A stretch of DNA of 64,000 bases from Achatina immaculata (Eukaryota; Mollusca; Gastropoda; Stylommatophora; Achatinidae), in contig CM019713.1 of assembly GCA_009760885.1 (NCBI GenBank), positions 24,994,427 through 25,058,426 of the forward strand, in the 5' to 3' direction. Position numbers and translations under genes: made by a program. The number at the start of each line of letters is the position of its first letter. Position 1 is the first letter of the stretch. The notes beneath the pieces were generated by a model that was not told where the DNA came from, did no database searches, and saw only the letters and a program-made list of their open reading frames with translations. Shown piece by piece: positions 45,543 through 56,362 of this stretch.

Positions 45543-46485
45543 ATTCAAATCTGATGAATGCAGCTCACTGTGGACGAGGCACGCTTAAATCGAGGGGTGT
45601 ACGACCTTGACTGAAGCGGCATCGTCCACGTGACTGGTAGTCAGTTTCGGAAAGAAACACTGGCTGGCATTTAGTGTAGATAGAGGCAATGGCCGGGCGG
45701 TGTCTTGTTTACTTGTGCCTACGAATGTGCTGTAAATTCCTCTGCATTATGGCGATCGTTGGATATATTCTGCTCGTCCCCACCTCATATGGTGTAGATT
45801 ATGTAGCTGTGCAGTAAGCTGTGATGTAGGTTTCCGAATTTACATATAAATATGGACATGATTTTCAGTGTGATTTATAGCTATATTGGATGGGCAACAT
45901 GTTTGATTTGTTATTATGCTTTCACGTAGACTGATCTTGTGCTGCAGCAACGCGGTTATATAGAGGTGTGTCATGGCAGCGATAGCTGCGTGGAGTAAGT
46001 GCCATTGCACATTAGATTCGTAGTGTAGGCTACGTGTAGGGCCAAGAGACCCCAGGTCCATCAGATTTTCAATAATGCAACAAAAGAAGTCATTATCAAA
46101 TGATACCCTGCTTAATTACCATAATAATGACACCTGTCTTGATGTCATGTTGATGTCAATGCCAGTTGTATGTGTTATTGTAGCGTATAATGAGATTAAA
46201 ATGCTGTGTCCTTAATTTCTGACTTGGTGATTTGTCCTGCATGTCAATGTAATGTATATTGATTAAATGTTCAGGATTTATGAATAATTATCATACAATA
46301 TACCAAGGAGGGGGGAACCTGGGTTGGCGGTCATGTTGGCCTCGAGTACGGTAGTACATTGTCAAGGATTGTTGGTCTGTAACCATCCTGAGAAAATATA
46401 TTCCTCCCAATAATTTAAATGTAAACTTGCATCAACAAGTTTTACATCGCTCCAACCGGCCTCACACTGCGAATATACCTGACAC
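45543..46485. other. No recognisable gene
   Basis: About 940 bases with no motif on either strand. A 73-aa minus frame has no recognisable domain. Confidence 0.4.
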
Positions 46486-47860
46486 TAACACTGTGTGGAA
46501 AGAATTATACGGGAAAACCGGCAGGTAACAGTTAATGAGGTGGCTGGAGAATCCATGATTAGACATGGTTCGACGCATTACATCATTAATTACCTGCTAG
46601 AATACCTAAATATTTCCATCATGTGGGTACTCCAAGACTCAATACTTAACTATCTCAGCCATGTGGGTACCCCAAGACCCAATATTTAAATATCTCCGCC
46701 ATGTGGGTACCCCAAGAACCAATATTTAAATATCTCCGCCATGTGGGTACCCCAAGACCCAATATTTAAATATCTCCGCCATGTGGGTACCCCAAGAACC
46801 AGTACCTAAATGTCTCCGCCTTATGGGTACCTCAACAACCAGTACCTAAATGTCTCCGCCATATACGTATTTCAACAACCAGTACCTAAATGTCTCCGCC
46901 ATGTGTGTACTTCAACACCTAGTACCTAAATGTCTCCGCCATGTGAGTATTTCAACAACCAGTACCTAAATGTCTCCGCCATGTGTGTACTTCAACAACC
47001 AGTACCTAAATGTCTCCGCCATGTGAGTACGTCAACAACCAGTACCTAAATGTCTCCGCCATGTGAGTACCTCAACAACCAGTACCTAAATGTATCCGCC
47101 ATAAGGGTAACAATAACTACAAGTAACTAAATGTCTCCGCCTTGTGGGTACCCCTACAACTCACCCCAGATCCGAGACAACATCGTGAAGATGTTTGTGA
47201 AACTCTTGTGCGACTTTCGAACCGAAAGCGGATGTCTTTCTACAACTTATACTGTACCCAGTGAAGACGAATGTAGAATACATTACTTGAAGCCAGGGAC
47301 AAAATGAGACAAAACTCTCCAGAATCAAAGAAGGTACATACAACTCGGTCTGCCGGAATGTATGGACCCAGTCCTGGACCATTACAAGCCCAGAAGAACC
47401 GCTATCAACAGCGAAGCACATTTTAATCTGCTTGGGAACCACTTGAAACCATCAATCACGTCAAAACGTTGCGGTTTGCTTAGTTCTGGTGCGCTGGTAC
47501 AGCATAATAACGCGCGGTCTCATACGGCATATGCGGCGGCTTAATAAATTACGAATGTGTTTTGAGTGTCGTCCACGTCCAACATATTCACCTGACCTCG
47601 TACCATGTGTTACCATGTGTTTGAACTCCTCAAAGGGCCGCTAGGCAGAAAGAAATCCAGTACGGACGATGAGATTAAAATAAAAGAGGCAGTGCATAGA
47701 TGCTACATAATGAATCACATCCTAGATGCTATATAGTGAATCATACTTTTTTTTTTCTTCCAGGAATCCAGGCATTAGTGAAGCTATGGCAGCCCTGCAT
47801 TGAACGTGATATGGACTATATTGAAATGTGTAAAAAAAACTTTTCAGTCATATTAGTATG
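46486..47860 (+). pseudogene. Mariner transposase relic, split by a minisatellite
   Basis: The N-terminal part (about 46497-46600) reads ERIIRENRQVTVNEVAGES then RHGSTHYII, the second helix-turn-helix of mariner transposases. After a 40-bp-unit array, a degenerate stretch (47165-47340) resembles the DETW region. The frame 47362-47544 then has INSEAHFNLLGNHLK and LVQHNNARSHTA, where the usual HDN catalytic Asp is now Asn. Further pieces are FELLKGPLGRKKSSTDDEIK, KEAVHRCYI and an FFQ...ALVKLWQPCIERDMDYI tail. There are multiple stops and shifts. I could not find terminal inverted repeats. It is an old, dead copy. Confidence 0.75.
46602..47160. repeat. 40-bp minisatellite inside a mariner relic, about 14 copies
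   Basis: Units contain accagtacctaaatgtctcc then gccatgtgagtac and ctcaaca. The left units use 'aagacccaatatttaaa', so two domains exist. Confidence 0.95.
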
Positions 47861-48032
47861 TTTTATGTCAACGTGAAAAATATTGCAGCTACGTTTTTTA
47901 CTTGGCGTTATACGTATAGAAAACAATAATAAATAAAAGAGAATGAGGGAGGGAGAGAAAGAGAGATCGAGAAAGAGAGTGAAAAAAGTGAGAGAGACAG
48001 AAGAAAGAGAGCGAGAGTAAGAAAGCGAAAGT

Positions 48033-48074
<42 letters not shown>
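47861..48074. other. Unique sequence ending in (GA)n
   Basis: The GA run at about 48035-48078 directly abuts the LINE-E tail. Confidence 0.6.
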
Positions 48075-48081
<7 letters not shown>

Positions 48082-48293
48082 AATGATTGATTGATCTTTA
48101 TTTCAAAAGAGTTAAGAATTGGGCACGCAGGCCCGTCTGACATTCTGCCCTTTATCATACATCTTTCACTCTGTTCCAGACATTCTACAAATATGCTGTT
48201 CATGTAACAAACATAATTAACATTGAAGCTGAGAGACATAAAATAAAACATAACATTTACGTTTTGCTCTTATCCATTCACTCAGTACAGAAG

Positions 48294-48297
<4 letters not shown>

Positions 48298-48348
<51 letters not shown>

Positions 48349-48350
48349 TA
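48298..48350. repeat. (AT)n microsatellite, left of LINE-D
   Basis: Pure AT dinucleotides; a second run follows the insert at 48556-48599. The intact LINE-E copy has only 'acatacatatataaatg' here. Confidence 0.95.
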
Positions 48351-48550
48351 TATCCTTCCCGTGCCGTTAAACGTCACATAGGGCTCGCAAAGTAGTTCGC
48401 CAATTTTTCCTGTCTTCGGCGAGTCTTTCTACCTCATCAAAGGATTTTATGCCTGTTAACTTGGCCTCTCTTAATAATGTCCTCTTCAGAGTTTCACCCG
48501 GTCTGCCCCTTTTTCTTCGGCCTGTTGTGTTCCACTTGATAGCTTGTTTT

Positions 48551-48555
<5 letters not shown>
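48350..48555 (-). mobile_element. LINE-D 3' end fragment
   Basis: Matches 56363-56570 ('ttcccgtgccg', 'tttcctgtcttcggcgagt', 'tggcctctcttaa', 'tgttgtgttccacttgatag'). It is the minus-strand 3' end of a reverse transcriptase gene, with a TA-type tail at its 3' (left) side, sitting inside LINE-E. Confidence 0.88.
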
Positions 48556-48601
<46 letters not shown>

Positions 48602-48629
48602 CTATCTACTATACAAAAATTTCGGGAGA

Positions 48630-49124
48630 GAGAGAGAGGGAGGGAGAGAGAGAGAGAGAGAAATCTGCAAAGATTATCCTCAAAAATGATGACCTATATT
48701 AATCTAATTTTCTTGATGTCTGCAACTGTTTGTTAACAAACACTTTGAACACTAGTTCATCATTTTATTTATGTCTAAGAAATGTTCATGGGGTGATGTT
48801 TGCAGTTTCAGTCCCTGAATTCTTTGTAACTTTTCTTTTGTACTGATTTTATGAAAAGGGGAGCTACAGAAGAATGACATATCGAAGATGTGACAAAATA
48901 AAGGAATGACATGTCGTAAGACTGACATAATAAAGGAGTGACATATCCTAACAGTCATATCGAAGGTGTGACATAACGAAAGAGCGACATAATGGAGAAC
49001 GGAGAAATCAAAGGAACTTCAATGGTGAAGGAGTGACAAATCCTGCGTTAATCTACATATTAAAAGATTATAGTCATAATTCGTTTAAAATAAATGGTTA
49101 CATCAAAAATGCTAGGCATCATCA
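48630..49124. other. GA tract, then loose 'aaaggaatgacat' repeats
   Basis: Short imperfect repeats of 'aggagtgacatat' type at 48870-49040. No gene. Confidence 0.5.
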
Positions 49125-49520
49125 ATAGTTTAGGGTTAAGGTATAATGTGTATGGTTTATGGTTTAGGATTAAGGTGTCGGGTTTAATTTTAGGGTTAAG
49201 TTTTAGGATTAATGTTTATGTTTAGGGTTAAGTTTTAGGATTAAGGTTTATGTTTAGGGTTAAATTTTAGGATTACGGTTTATGTTTAGGGTTAAGTTTT
49301 AGGATTAAGATTTATGTTTAGGGTTAAGGTTTAGGATTAAGGTTTATGTTTAGGGTTAAGTTTTAAGATTAAGGTTTATGTTTAGGGTTAAGTTTTAGGA
49401 TTAAGATTTATGTTTAGGGTTACGTTTTAGGATTAAGGTTTATGTTTAGAGTTAAGTTTTAGGACTAAGATTTATGTTTAGGGTTAAGTTTTATGATTAA
49501 GATTTATCTTTAGGGTTAAG
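49125..49520. repeat. 32-bp minisatellite rich in TTAGGGTTA
   Basis: About 12 units contain gtttagggttaagttttagg then attaaggttta. TTAGGGTT occurs once per unit, but the unit is not the pure hexamer of metazoan telomeres. Confidence 0.9.
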
Positions 49521-49699
49521 TTAACATGTAGAGTTTAGTGTTAGAATATCAACGGAGAATTAGTTCATAAAAAAGGCCAGTGAAGTAATCACAAGTTTCA
49601 AATACTTATTTGATTTTTCCTTTGGAAATATTTTTAATAAACATATCTAGTTGTCACTCTTTCGTTAAGTCACTCATTTTATGCACATCCCTATGAAAA

Positions 49700-49805
49700 A
49701 TAGTTATAGTCTATGAACTAGTAACGAATCTATAGTCTATAAACTGGTAAGGAATATATAGTCTATGAACCGGTAAGGAATATATAGTCTATGAAGTGGT
49801 AACGA
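49700..49805. repeat. About 28-bp minisatellite, 4 copies
   Basis: Units contain atagtctatgaaccggtaag and gaatata. A looser set of 'cacgttaatgatata' repeats follows to 49930. Confidence 0.8.
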
Positions 49806-49989
49806 ATCTGAATGTTAAATGTGAAACAAGAATCAAACACGTTAATGATATACGCACATTAATTATATATGCACGTTAATGATACATGCACGTTAATGAT
49901 ATACACAAGTTAATGATATACCATGTTAATGTTCGTGTACAAGGCAACAAATATTGAGCACAACGTATCACAAATGGAGATATAAAATA

Positions 49990-51491
49990 CACTGCCCAAA
50001 TAAAAAAAGAAACGCATAACTACAGATGATCCAATTTTAGCCATAAATGTCATATTCTATAACTTTTTAAATTGAATGAATAAAATTTTCACATTGCACA
50101 CAATAATATCTAAGAGGTTCCACATTTACTTGACAGTTTCTTGCATCTGTGTGACGGGAATCTGTTAGTCCCAGGAGTTCTCAAGTTAGTATGGTGTGTG
50201 GTCTCCGCTTGCATCGATCAGCGACTGGCATCTCCTGGGCATAGATGCGATCAGATGTCTGATGTGCGCCTGTGGGATGACTGCCAATTCTTCCTGGAGC
50301 GCCTGCCACAGATCACGACGACTGGCTGGAGAAATGTTTTAACGACAAACACGTTTTTGCAGCTCAGCCCATAGGTGCTCGAACGGATTCATGCCTGGAG
50401 ACAGGGAAGGGTGAGAATGCTGTTGGCAGTCAGGAACTGTGTGGTGAACCGTGTAGAATGGGGTCCGGTGTTGTCCTGTTGAAACACAGACCTTTGTGCG
50501 GTCAAAAATGGAAGGACATGGGGGTCGAAGAATTTCATTGACGTATCATTGTGCATTCAAGCCTCTTTCAATCTGCACCAGTGGTCTCATTCCGTTGAAA
50601 TTGATCATTCCCCATACCATTACACCTCCACCACCGTGCGGCGGAGCTTCATCAACGCAATTTTGGGCAAAAGGTTCATTTGGCCTACGGTAGACTCTTC
50701 TCCGCATATCATGGCGGTGCAACAAAAAGGAAGATTCGTCACTAAACCAGACACGTCTCCACTGATTGTCAGTTGTCCAGGGCCGAAGCTGGTTGGCCGA
50801 TACAAGTCGATTTTGGCGATGGCGTCTCGTTAAGATAGGACCTCGGTGAGGTCGTCGTGCCACCTGTCCAGTTTCTTGCAGTCTATTTTGGACAGTTTGA
50901 TCAGACACACGACGTCCTGCAAGCAATGACTGGGCACTTTAGGAAGCTGTTGTAAACCTGTTTCTGAGGGGATGAACCAAAATAAAGCGATCATCAGCTG
51001 CTGTAGTCCACCTAGGTCGTCCACTGCGGTGCCGGTCTTCAGCTGAGCCAGTGACTTGGAAACTGTGCCAAAGTCGACTGATGGTACTTTGCTGCACGGT
51101 TAAATGCCCGTGAACCTGACTTTGACTTTCGCATGCAGTGTTTCGTAAATTTTGCGATAGACGCGCCATAATTGTCTGCTTGAAAATTAACTGAGTTTAT
51201 TTGTATAATCTCATCCTTTTATAGGGTTTTATTTGCGTGGGAAGTGAATTGTGCTCACCACAAAAATCACGATTTTTTTCATAAACGCAACGTGAGTTAT
51301 GGTAAAAAAAAATGGATGAGTAGCAAGGGCAGCTACATGAGAATAGCAAAATTCACGCTAAATAATGGACCTGATATCTTGGTGACAATTTTTGCTTTGG
51401 TTTGAGATACCCGGGAAAAAGATTTTTGTCATAACATATAAAAAAATAAAGCTTATATAAGCTATGCGTTTCTTTTTTTCTTTGGACAGTG
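49990..51491 (-). mobile_element. Tc1-like element with both ends
   Basis: The left end cactgcccaaataaaaaaag and the reverse-complemented right end cactgtccaaagaaaaaaag both continue aaacgcata, giving inverted repeats of about 30 bp. Each is bordered by TA (49988-49989 and 51492-51493). The length of about 1.5 kb is near that of complete Tc1 elements, so this copy is full-length but decayed. Confidence 0.9.
50190..51169 (-). pseudogene. Tc1-like transposase with stops and frameshifts
   Basis: The minus frame starts MARLSQNLRN at 51169 and carries a helix-turn-helix (VQQSTISRLWHSFQVTGS) and the hook GRPRWTT. After an in-frame stop near 50939 it reads VSDQTVQNRL, RRVWFSDESSF (first catalytic Asp) and GGGGVMVWGMI. 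A stop near 50544 follows, where related proteins often have Arg (TGA for CGA). Then a shift gives QQDN (second Asp), and another frame gives MNPFEHLWAELQKRV (Glu, third acid) and ends ASGDHTPY near 50190. All three DDE acids are still readable, but at least two stops and two shifts make it dead. Confidence 0.85.
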
Positions 51492-51493
51492 TA

Positions 51494-52011
51494 TTAGTCA
51501 AATTTAGAAAGGATAAAATCTGCTCTTTCTAAGTCAAAATTCGATAAAACTATCTTTTCCATCACGTTTTCACCCGATTATAATATATTATGCTAATGAG
51601 GAACTACATCATTCTCACGTGACCTCTAGCTTTCAGCAGCGAATGATTTTGTTCACGATCGCCAGCTATATTTAGAAAACGTTTAGGAAGCCCGCCATTG
51701 AAACTAAAATAAAACCTGAGCTTTGAAAAGCATAATTGCGACATTTTGCGGTTTATCGACCGGTCCATCGACAGAGTTTAAGTTTCCCATTTAATAAATT
51801 AAAAACAACAAGCTTTCCTCCCAGTTATTTCTGCACATGTACAATGTCTGTCTGGCTTGCCTTCTATTCTTAGGCCATTTTCTTTTTCACTTTCTTTATT
51901 CATTTAATTTCCTGAAGAATCTTAAAACTTTCCAAGCATATTAAATTTTACTGCACATATATTTCCTTTTTCCATCTACATACAACAGATACATACTGTC
52001 ACGGTTGAAGT
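51494..52011. other. No recognisable gene
   Basis: AT-rich unique sequence. Confidence 0.4.
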
Positions 52012-52190
<179 letters not shown>

Positions 52191-52611
52191 GGACATACTG
52201 GTTCATAATCGCCAGATATTGACTTGTCTAATAAATGTATAAAAAAAACCCAGGAAAGTTGAGCCTGGATTTAGTGCATGTAGTTCTGCTGCAGTAAGTA
52301 ATGTGGGGAATTTTTTGTGGGTTTGTCAGAAAAAATTCACACCTGTCTATTTTGTTTGTTCCGTTCTTGAGATTCTGCGTTTTAAATTTCCATAAAAGCT
52401 AAAAATAGGTAGTGCGTCATTTTCCGGGAAGTGTTAAGTTTTAATCATTTTGGTTTGAATTTTTGTGTTTTATCTCGCAGAATATTTTAGTTTCATAATT
52501 TTCAAATAGACGGGAGAAAACACTTCTCCGTCCATCTGTAGAAAAATAAGGAGGAATAGGAGAAGATGGACACTGGTTTTAGCACGATTAAATATGTCAA
52601 AATAAAACTTT
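52191..52611. other. No recognisable gene
   Basis: Unremarkable sequence up to the LINE-C tail. Confidence 0.4.
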
Positions 52612-53316
52612 ACTCATTCATTCATTTGCATATCCCTTGCGGAACTTTGCCTCCCTAACAGCACTCCTGTAGGCCTCTCGGTTGTGAGCAAGATGGCCTG
52701 CTGCTGCTGCATCCATTTGCAGATCATCAACGATGTCTTGCAGCCATCTTGGTCTATTATGTACCCTTCCAAGACGGTTTTCTCTAGATTATAATGACGT
52801 TTAATGTGTCAAAAATATTTAAGTTTTCTCTCTTTAATCTTCTTTACCAGCCAGCCTTCTTCAATATTAAGTTCTTGTAGTATGGATATATTTGTTCTTT
52901 TTTGTGTCCATATTTGAAGAATTCTTCTGTAGCATTTATATTCAAAGGCATTTATGTGTTTCTCAGCTGTTTTGTTTAAGTGTCCAGGTCTCACAGGCAT
53001 ATGTTGCGATGGGAAAGATGCATGCCCTTAAAAATCTTATTTATGTAGTTTTTCCTCTCCACAGATTCTTTAGTTGTTTTACTTTTTTAAGAGCGATAGA
53101 TGTTCTCCTTTTAATTTCCCTCATTGTATCTCCATTATTAGTTAGTAATGATCCAAGATATTCAAAACTCTCCACCTCTTCCAGTTTTTCCTCATTGATA
53201 CGTATATCAGCTGCCTTGTTTGTTTTGTCAGTTGTCATCAATTTAGTTTTCTTCGCATTAAGATAGAGGTTTTGCTCTTCGTTGTTCTTACGGACTGACA
53301 TAATTAGTTTTTCCAT
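52612..53316 (-). pseudogene. LINE-C reverse transcriptase C-terminal half
   Basis: The minus frame 53316-53041 has NLYLNAKKTKLMTTDK and VESFEYLGSLLTNNGD, the region after the YADD box in RTE-like LINE proteins. Next come a shifted IFPIATYACETWTLKQN and then 53000-52809 (INAFEYKCYRRILQIWT, GWLVKKIKERKLKYF). The end reads PRWLQDIVDDLQMDAAAAGH, then LAHNREAYRSA and KFRKGYA, then an ATTC-type tail at 52612-52626. The frame breaks at about 53010 and 52809. The palm with YADD is missing. Copies of the last 90 bases lie at 29540 and 32774. Confidence 0.85.
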
Positions 53317-53392
53317 TCCTTTTTGTGTTGTGGACAGTCATAAAAAACTTTACTAGTACCTCATAAATTTGGCCAACGCATTAGTATCATCT

Positions 53393-53628
53393 GCGGTCGG
53401 AGTGGCAAAGTGCTTAGTGCATTAATTTCTCATGGCAAAGGTCAGTGGTTCGAATCCGGCCAGAAGCTTTCATCTAACTTGAGAATTGGATTTCTGACTT
53501 CTGGAGCTGGGGGAAGGCAAGGCGGCCAGGCTGACCACGTCACGCTCTAGTGCGCTGACAGGTCAAGGAAAATACGGGCACTAACATCACATGTCTTATG
53601 TGCCTCCATGGTGTAAGATGGCCGTCTT
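53393..53628 (+). mobile_element. tRNA-derived SINE
   Basis: Plus-strand SINE: A box tggcaaagtgc (53403-53413), perfect B box ggttcgaatcc (53447-53457), body with 'gacttctggagctggggga' and 'agtgcgctgacaggtcaagg', and 3' region 'cactaacatcacatgtctta'. It matches the inverse copy at 53961-54221. The terminal 'ggtaaaggta' motif is not obvious here. Confidence 0.85.
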
Positions 53629-53904
53629 TAACTTTCAACATTTTAAAGATGTTAGTAGTTAAACAACTTTTTTTCCTGCGTGTAAAGACAAGACTTGATA
53701 ATATGTGCGCATTTAATTTCATGGCATATAAGTCTTTACCAAACTTCTTCACGCAAAGACGTGTTTTGAATATGATCAGGGAACATAAGCATAACATACT
53801 GTGGTTACATGCATCGGGGGCAGTTCAGTTCTTGCCTCTTCGTACATCGAATTTGTGCGTACATCGGAATAGTTAGGTATGCTCCGTATCTAACTTCAGT
53901 TATA

Positions 53905-53960
53905 TAGTATAGTATAGTATAGTATAGTATAGTATAGTATAGTATAGTATAGTATAGTAT
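53905..53960. repeat. (TATAG)n pentanucleotide, left part
   Basis: Eleven or so pure units, interrupted by the SINE at 53961. The same repeat resumes at 54222. Confidence 0.97.
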
Positions 53961-54221
53961 AAAAAAAGGTAAAGGTAATCCTGTCATGCCTTAGAGGCAC
54001 ATAGGGATATGGTGTTAGTGCCTATATTTTCCTTGACCTGTCAGCGCACTAGAGGGTGATATGGTCAGTATCAAAGCTGGCCGTCTTTCCTTCCCCAACT
54101 CCAGAAGAAGTCGGGTGCCCATTTCTACAACTGGGTGACTGGGGTGCCTCTGGCCGAATTCGAACTCCCGACCTTCGCCATGAGAGACCAGTGCACTAAC
54201 CACTTCGCCACTCAGACACCC
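53961..54221 (-). mobile_element. tRNA-derived SINE inserted in a pentanucleotide repeat
   Basis: The best-preserved SINE in the window, 261 bp. On the minus strand: A box tggcgaagtgg (complement of 54200-54210), B box near 54156-54166 (agttcgaattc, two changes from consensus), central 'cacccagttgtagaaatggg' block, 'cgcactagagggtgatatgg' (opposite-strand reading), and the 3' end 'tacctttaccttttttt'. It is flanked on both sides by (TATAG)n, so the insertion site is exact. Confidence 0.9.
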
Positions 54222-54300
54222 ATAGTATAGTATAGTATAGTATAGTATAGTATAGTATAGTATAGTATAGTATTATATAGTATAGCATAGTATAGTATAC
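54222..54300. repeat. (TATAG)n pentanucleotide, right part
   Basis: Continuation of the left array, with a few imperfect units at its far end. Confidence 0.95.
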
Positions 54301-55204
54301 AGTGCAGTTTTCTATGCATAAAAAACAATGAAAAAAAAACGATGAAAAGCTGTAGACGCGCACTGTTTTGATGCGTGCTGCAAAGTAGTTCCGGTTTGTT
54401 ATTAGAATCGTGGTTGAGTATAACCTGAAGTAATAAGCTTAACGGGGGTCTTTCTACAAAGTCTTAAGATTCGTAAGCTGGAGACTGTCTGCACGCTGAA
54501 TTCTGTTAAAGGTCATTATCTTAGAGATGGCGAACATTATAAGACTGAGATTTCTTTACAATTTATTTTTTAAAAAAAAACAGTTTAAATATAGGGGAAA
54601 AAAAAGTCATGTTATTATGTAGTCATATCTCTCAGAGGACATTATGACGAACATTCAAAATATCGATCTGTGATGGTAACACAAAGGGCAGCAGGATATT
54701 AGAAATATTACAAAAACAACAAGTAACGAACGATGACATCACAACGTGGGCAAACATCTTTAAATGGCAAAGCAAATCACATCATACACAACACCATCAT
54801 TAAGTAACGTGCAAGAAATGGCAGAGAAACATCGATAAATAACAAATTAAGAAATAAAGAAAAAGGCCAAATAAATCAAGGCAAAAAAAAAATGTAAAAT
54901 ATTTTCCTAAATGTTAACTGGCAAATTTTCGTTTTCTACACTCTCTGCATCATCATCATCATCTGTGCGCTCTAGACATGTCTGTATTTGCTAACATCTT
55001 TCTCGGTACATCTAATCCTGCGTACAGAGAGATGGCACCGATTACATGTTTATATATAGTTCTTTTTTTTCCTCTCTTAGCAATTCTTTTGCATCTGCCA
55101 TCTCCACATCCTACACCAGTTAAAGTTCATTTTAAATGGCAAGGTGACTTGTAACCAGTGACTGCAACCACAGCCGTAATTCTTCCACCTTTCCTTTGAC
55201 ACTG
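54301..55204. other. No recognisable gene
   Basis: AT-rich. A short (ATC)n lies at about 54950-54961. Confidence 0.4.
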
Positions 55205-55545
55205 TCCAGTTCTTCGCCGTTCGCCCAGACATCGACGTCATTCTCTCTCACAAATACGGCAGTTTGTCTCAGGATCTTTCCATCCTCGTAGAGCTTCTCC
55301 TGTAAGGGGGTGGGGTGGGGTGGAGGGGGGGAGGGGCTGAGGTCTGACCAGCTCATGTGCCTTGGTGGAGTTATGTAGCTGAGCTGTCTGGAGGATATGT
55401 GGCGCTGTCCTGACTCTCCTACACAGACACGTGGGTCTGTTGGGGCAAATTTTAGCTCCTGGTAAAGATGGCGTCTCAGCTTGCAATGCTCTGTTCTCAG
55501 ACGGTAGATTATCACTTTACACATGCAAAAACATACAGTGTGTAA
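55205..55545 (-). pseudogene. I-like non-LTR element, C-terminal end
   Basis: The minus frame (55132-55551) reads IIYRLRTEHCKLRRHLYQEL, then KFAPTDPRVCVGESGQ, and later PTPLQEKLYEDGKILRQTA and VFVRENDVDV. A second frame supplies APHILQTAQLHNSTKAHELV in the middle, so a compensating pair of shifts is needed to follow the family pattern (LRTGH...CxCGxxxQT..HILQ...LxxKLYG...LRxTAxFIRE). This is the zinc-knuckle-like end of RNase H-bearing I/Nimb-type LINE proteins. A proline/G-rich microsatellite expansion (about 55305-55335) lies inside. Confidence 0.75.
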
Positions 55546-55687
55546 AAACAAAACCCAGAAAAGTATACATACGTATAGAACAACACTTTTGTCTGCAGTT
55601 CTTTCATGTACAGTGTTTTGTCAACTGCTACATATTTCAAACGTTTCTTGATGATTTCTGTCACGTCTTTTCCCACTCTCTTACTTT

Positions 55688-56110
55688 CTCTCTTAACTCT
55701 GCCTGTATTCTCTTAGAGGTCCTTCTCTTTCTCTTACTTTCTCTCTTAACTCTGCTTGTATTCTCTTAGAGGTCCTTCTCTTTCTCTTACTTTCTCTCTT
55801 AACTCTGCTTGTATTCTCTTAGAGGTCCTTCTCTTTCTCTTATTTTCTCTCTTAACTCTGCTTGTATTCTCTTAGAGGTCCTTCTCTTTCTCTTACTTTC
55901 TCTCTTAACTCTGCTTGTATTCTCTTAGAGGTCCTTCTCTTTCTCTTATTTTCTCTCTTAACTCTGCTTGTATTCTCTTAGAGGTCCTTCTCTTTCTCTT
56001 ACTTTCTCTCTTAACTCTGCTTGTATTCTCTTAGAGGTCCTTCTATTTCTCTTATTTTCTCTCTTAACTCTGCTTGTGTTCTCTTACAGGTACTTCTCTT
56101 TCTCTTACTC
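55688..56110. repeat. 53-bp minisatellite, 8 copies
   Basis: Units contain ctctcttaactctgcttgta, then ttctcttagaggtccttctc. Starts at 55688 and 55741 fix the period. Confidence 0.95.
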
Positions 56111-56362
56111 TCTCTCTCTTAACTCTGCTTGAATTCTCGTAGAGATACTTCTCCATCTCGGATTTCTTCTTCCATTCTTTCATCTTCACATTTTTCGTCA
56201 TATTCTTCCAGCTTTACCTAATTAGAGAAGATTATTATCTATCCCTGCGTCCACAGACGACTTGATCTCTTCTTCTGTACTTCCTCTCTTCTTCTCTGCC
56301 TCCTCTCTTCTTCTCTGCCTCCTCATCCATGGATTACTCTGTATCTCCTCTCTTCTAATTTA

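Larger units (their letters stand above)
48075..48626 (-). mobile_element. LINE-E (subfamily 2) 3' UTR, interrupted by LINE-D
   Basis: The minus-strand 3' end ('gattgatctttatttcaaaa', 'gggcacgcaggcccgtctga') continues as the 3' UTR of the 42.7-kb copy to about 48295. It is broken by a TA tract and the LINE-D fragment and resumes at 48600 ('gactatctac', 'aaaatttcggga'). Confidence 0.85.

Noticed and set aside
49125..49520. Chromosome end or true telomere
   Set aside because: The unit is 32 bp with only one TTAGGGTTA each and ordinary sequence on both sides.
50141..50833. Plus-strand frames of 65-94 aa
   Set aside because: Antisense shadows of the Tc1-like transposase relic.
53393..53470. Possible functional tRNA gene
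   Set aside because: A and B boxes are good, but the acceptor and anticodon stems do not pair, and the sequence continues into a SINE body shared with 53961-54221.
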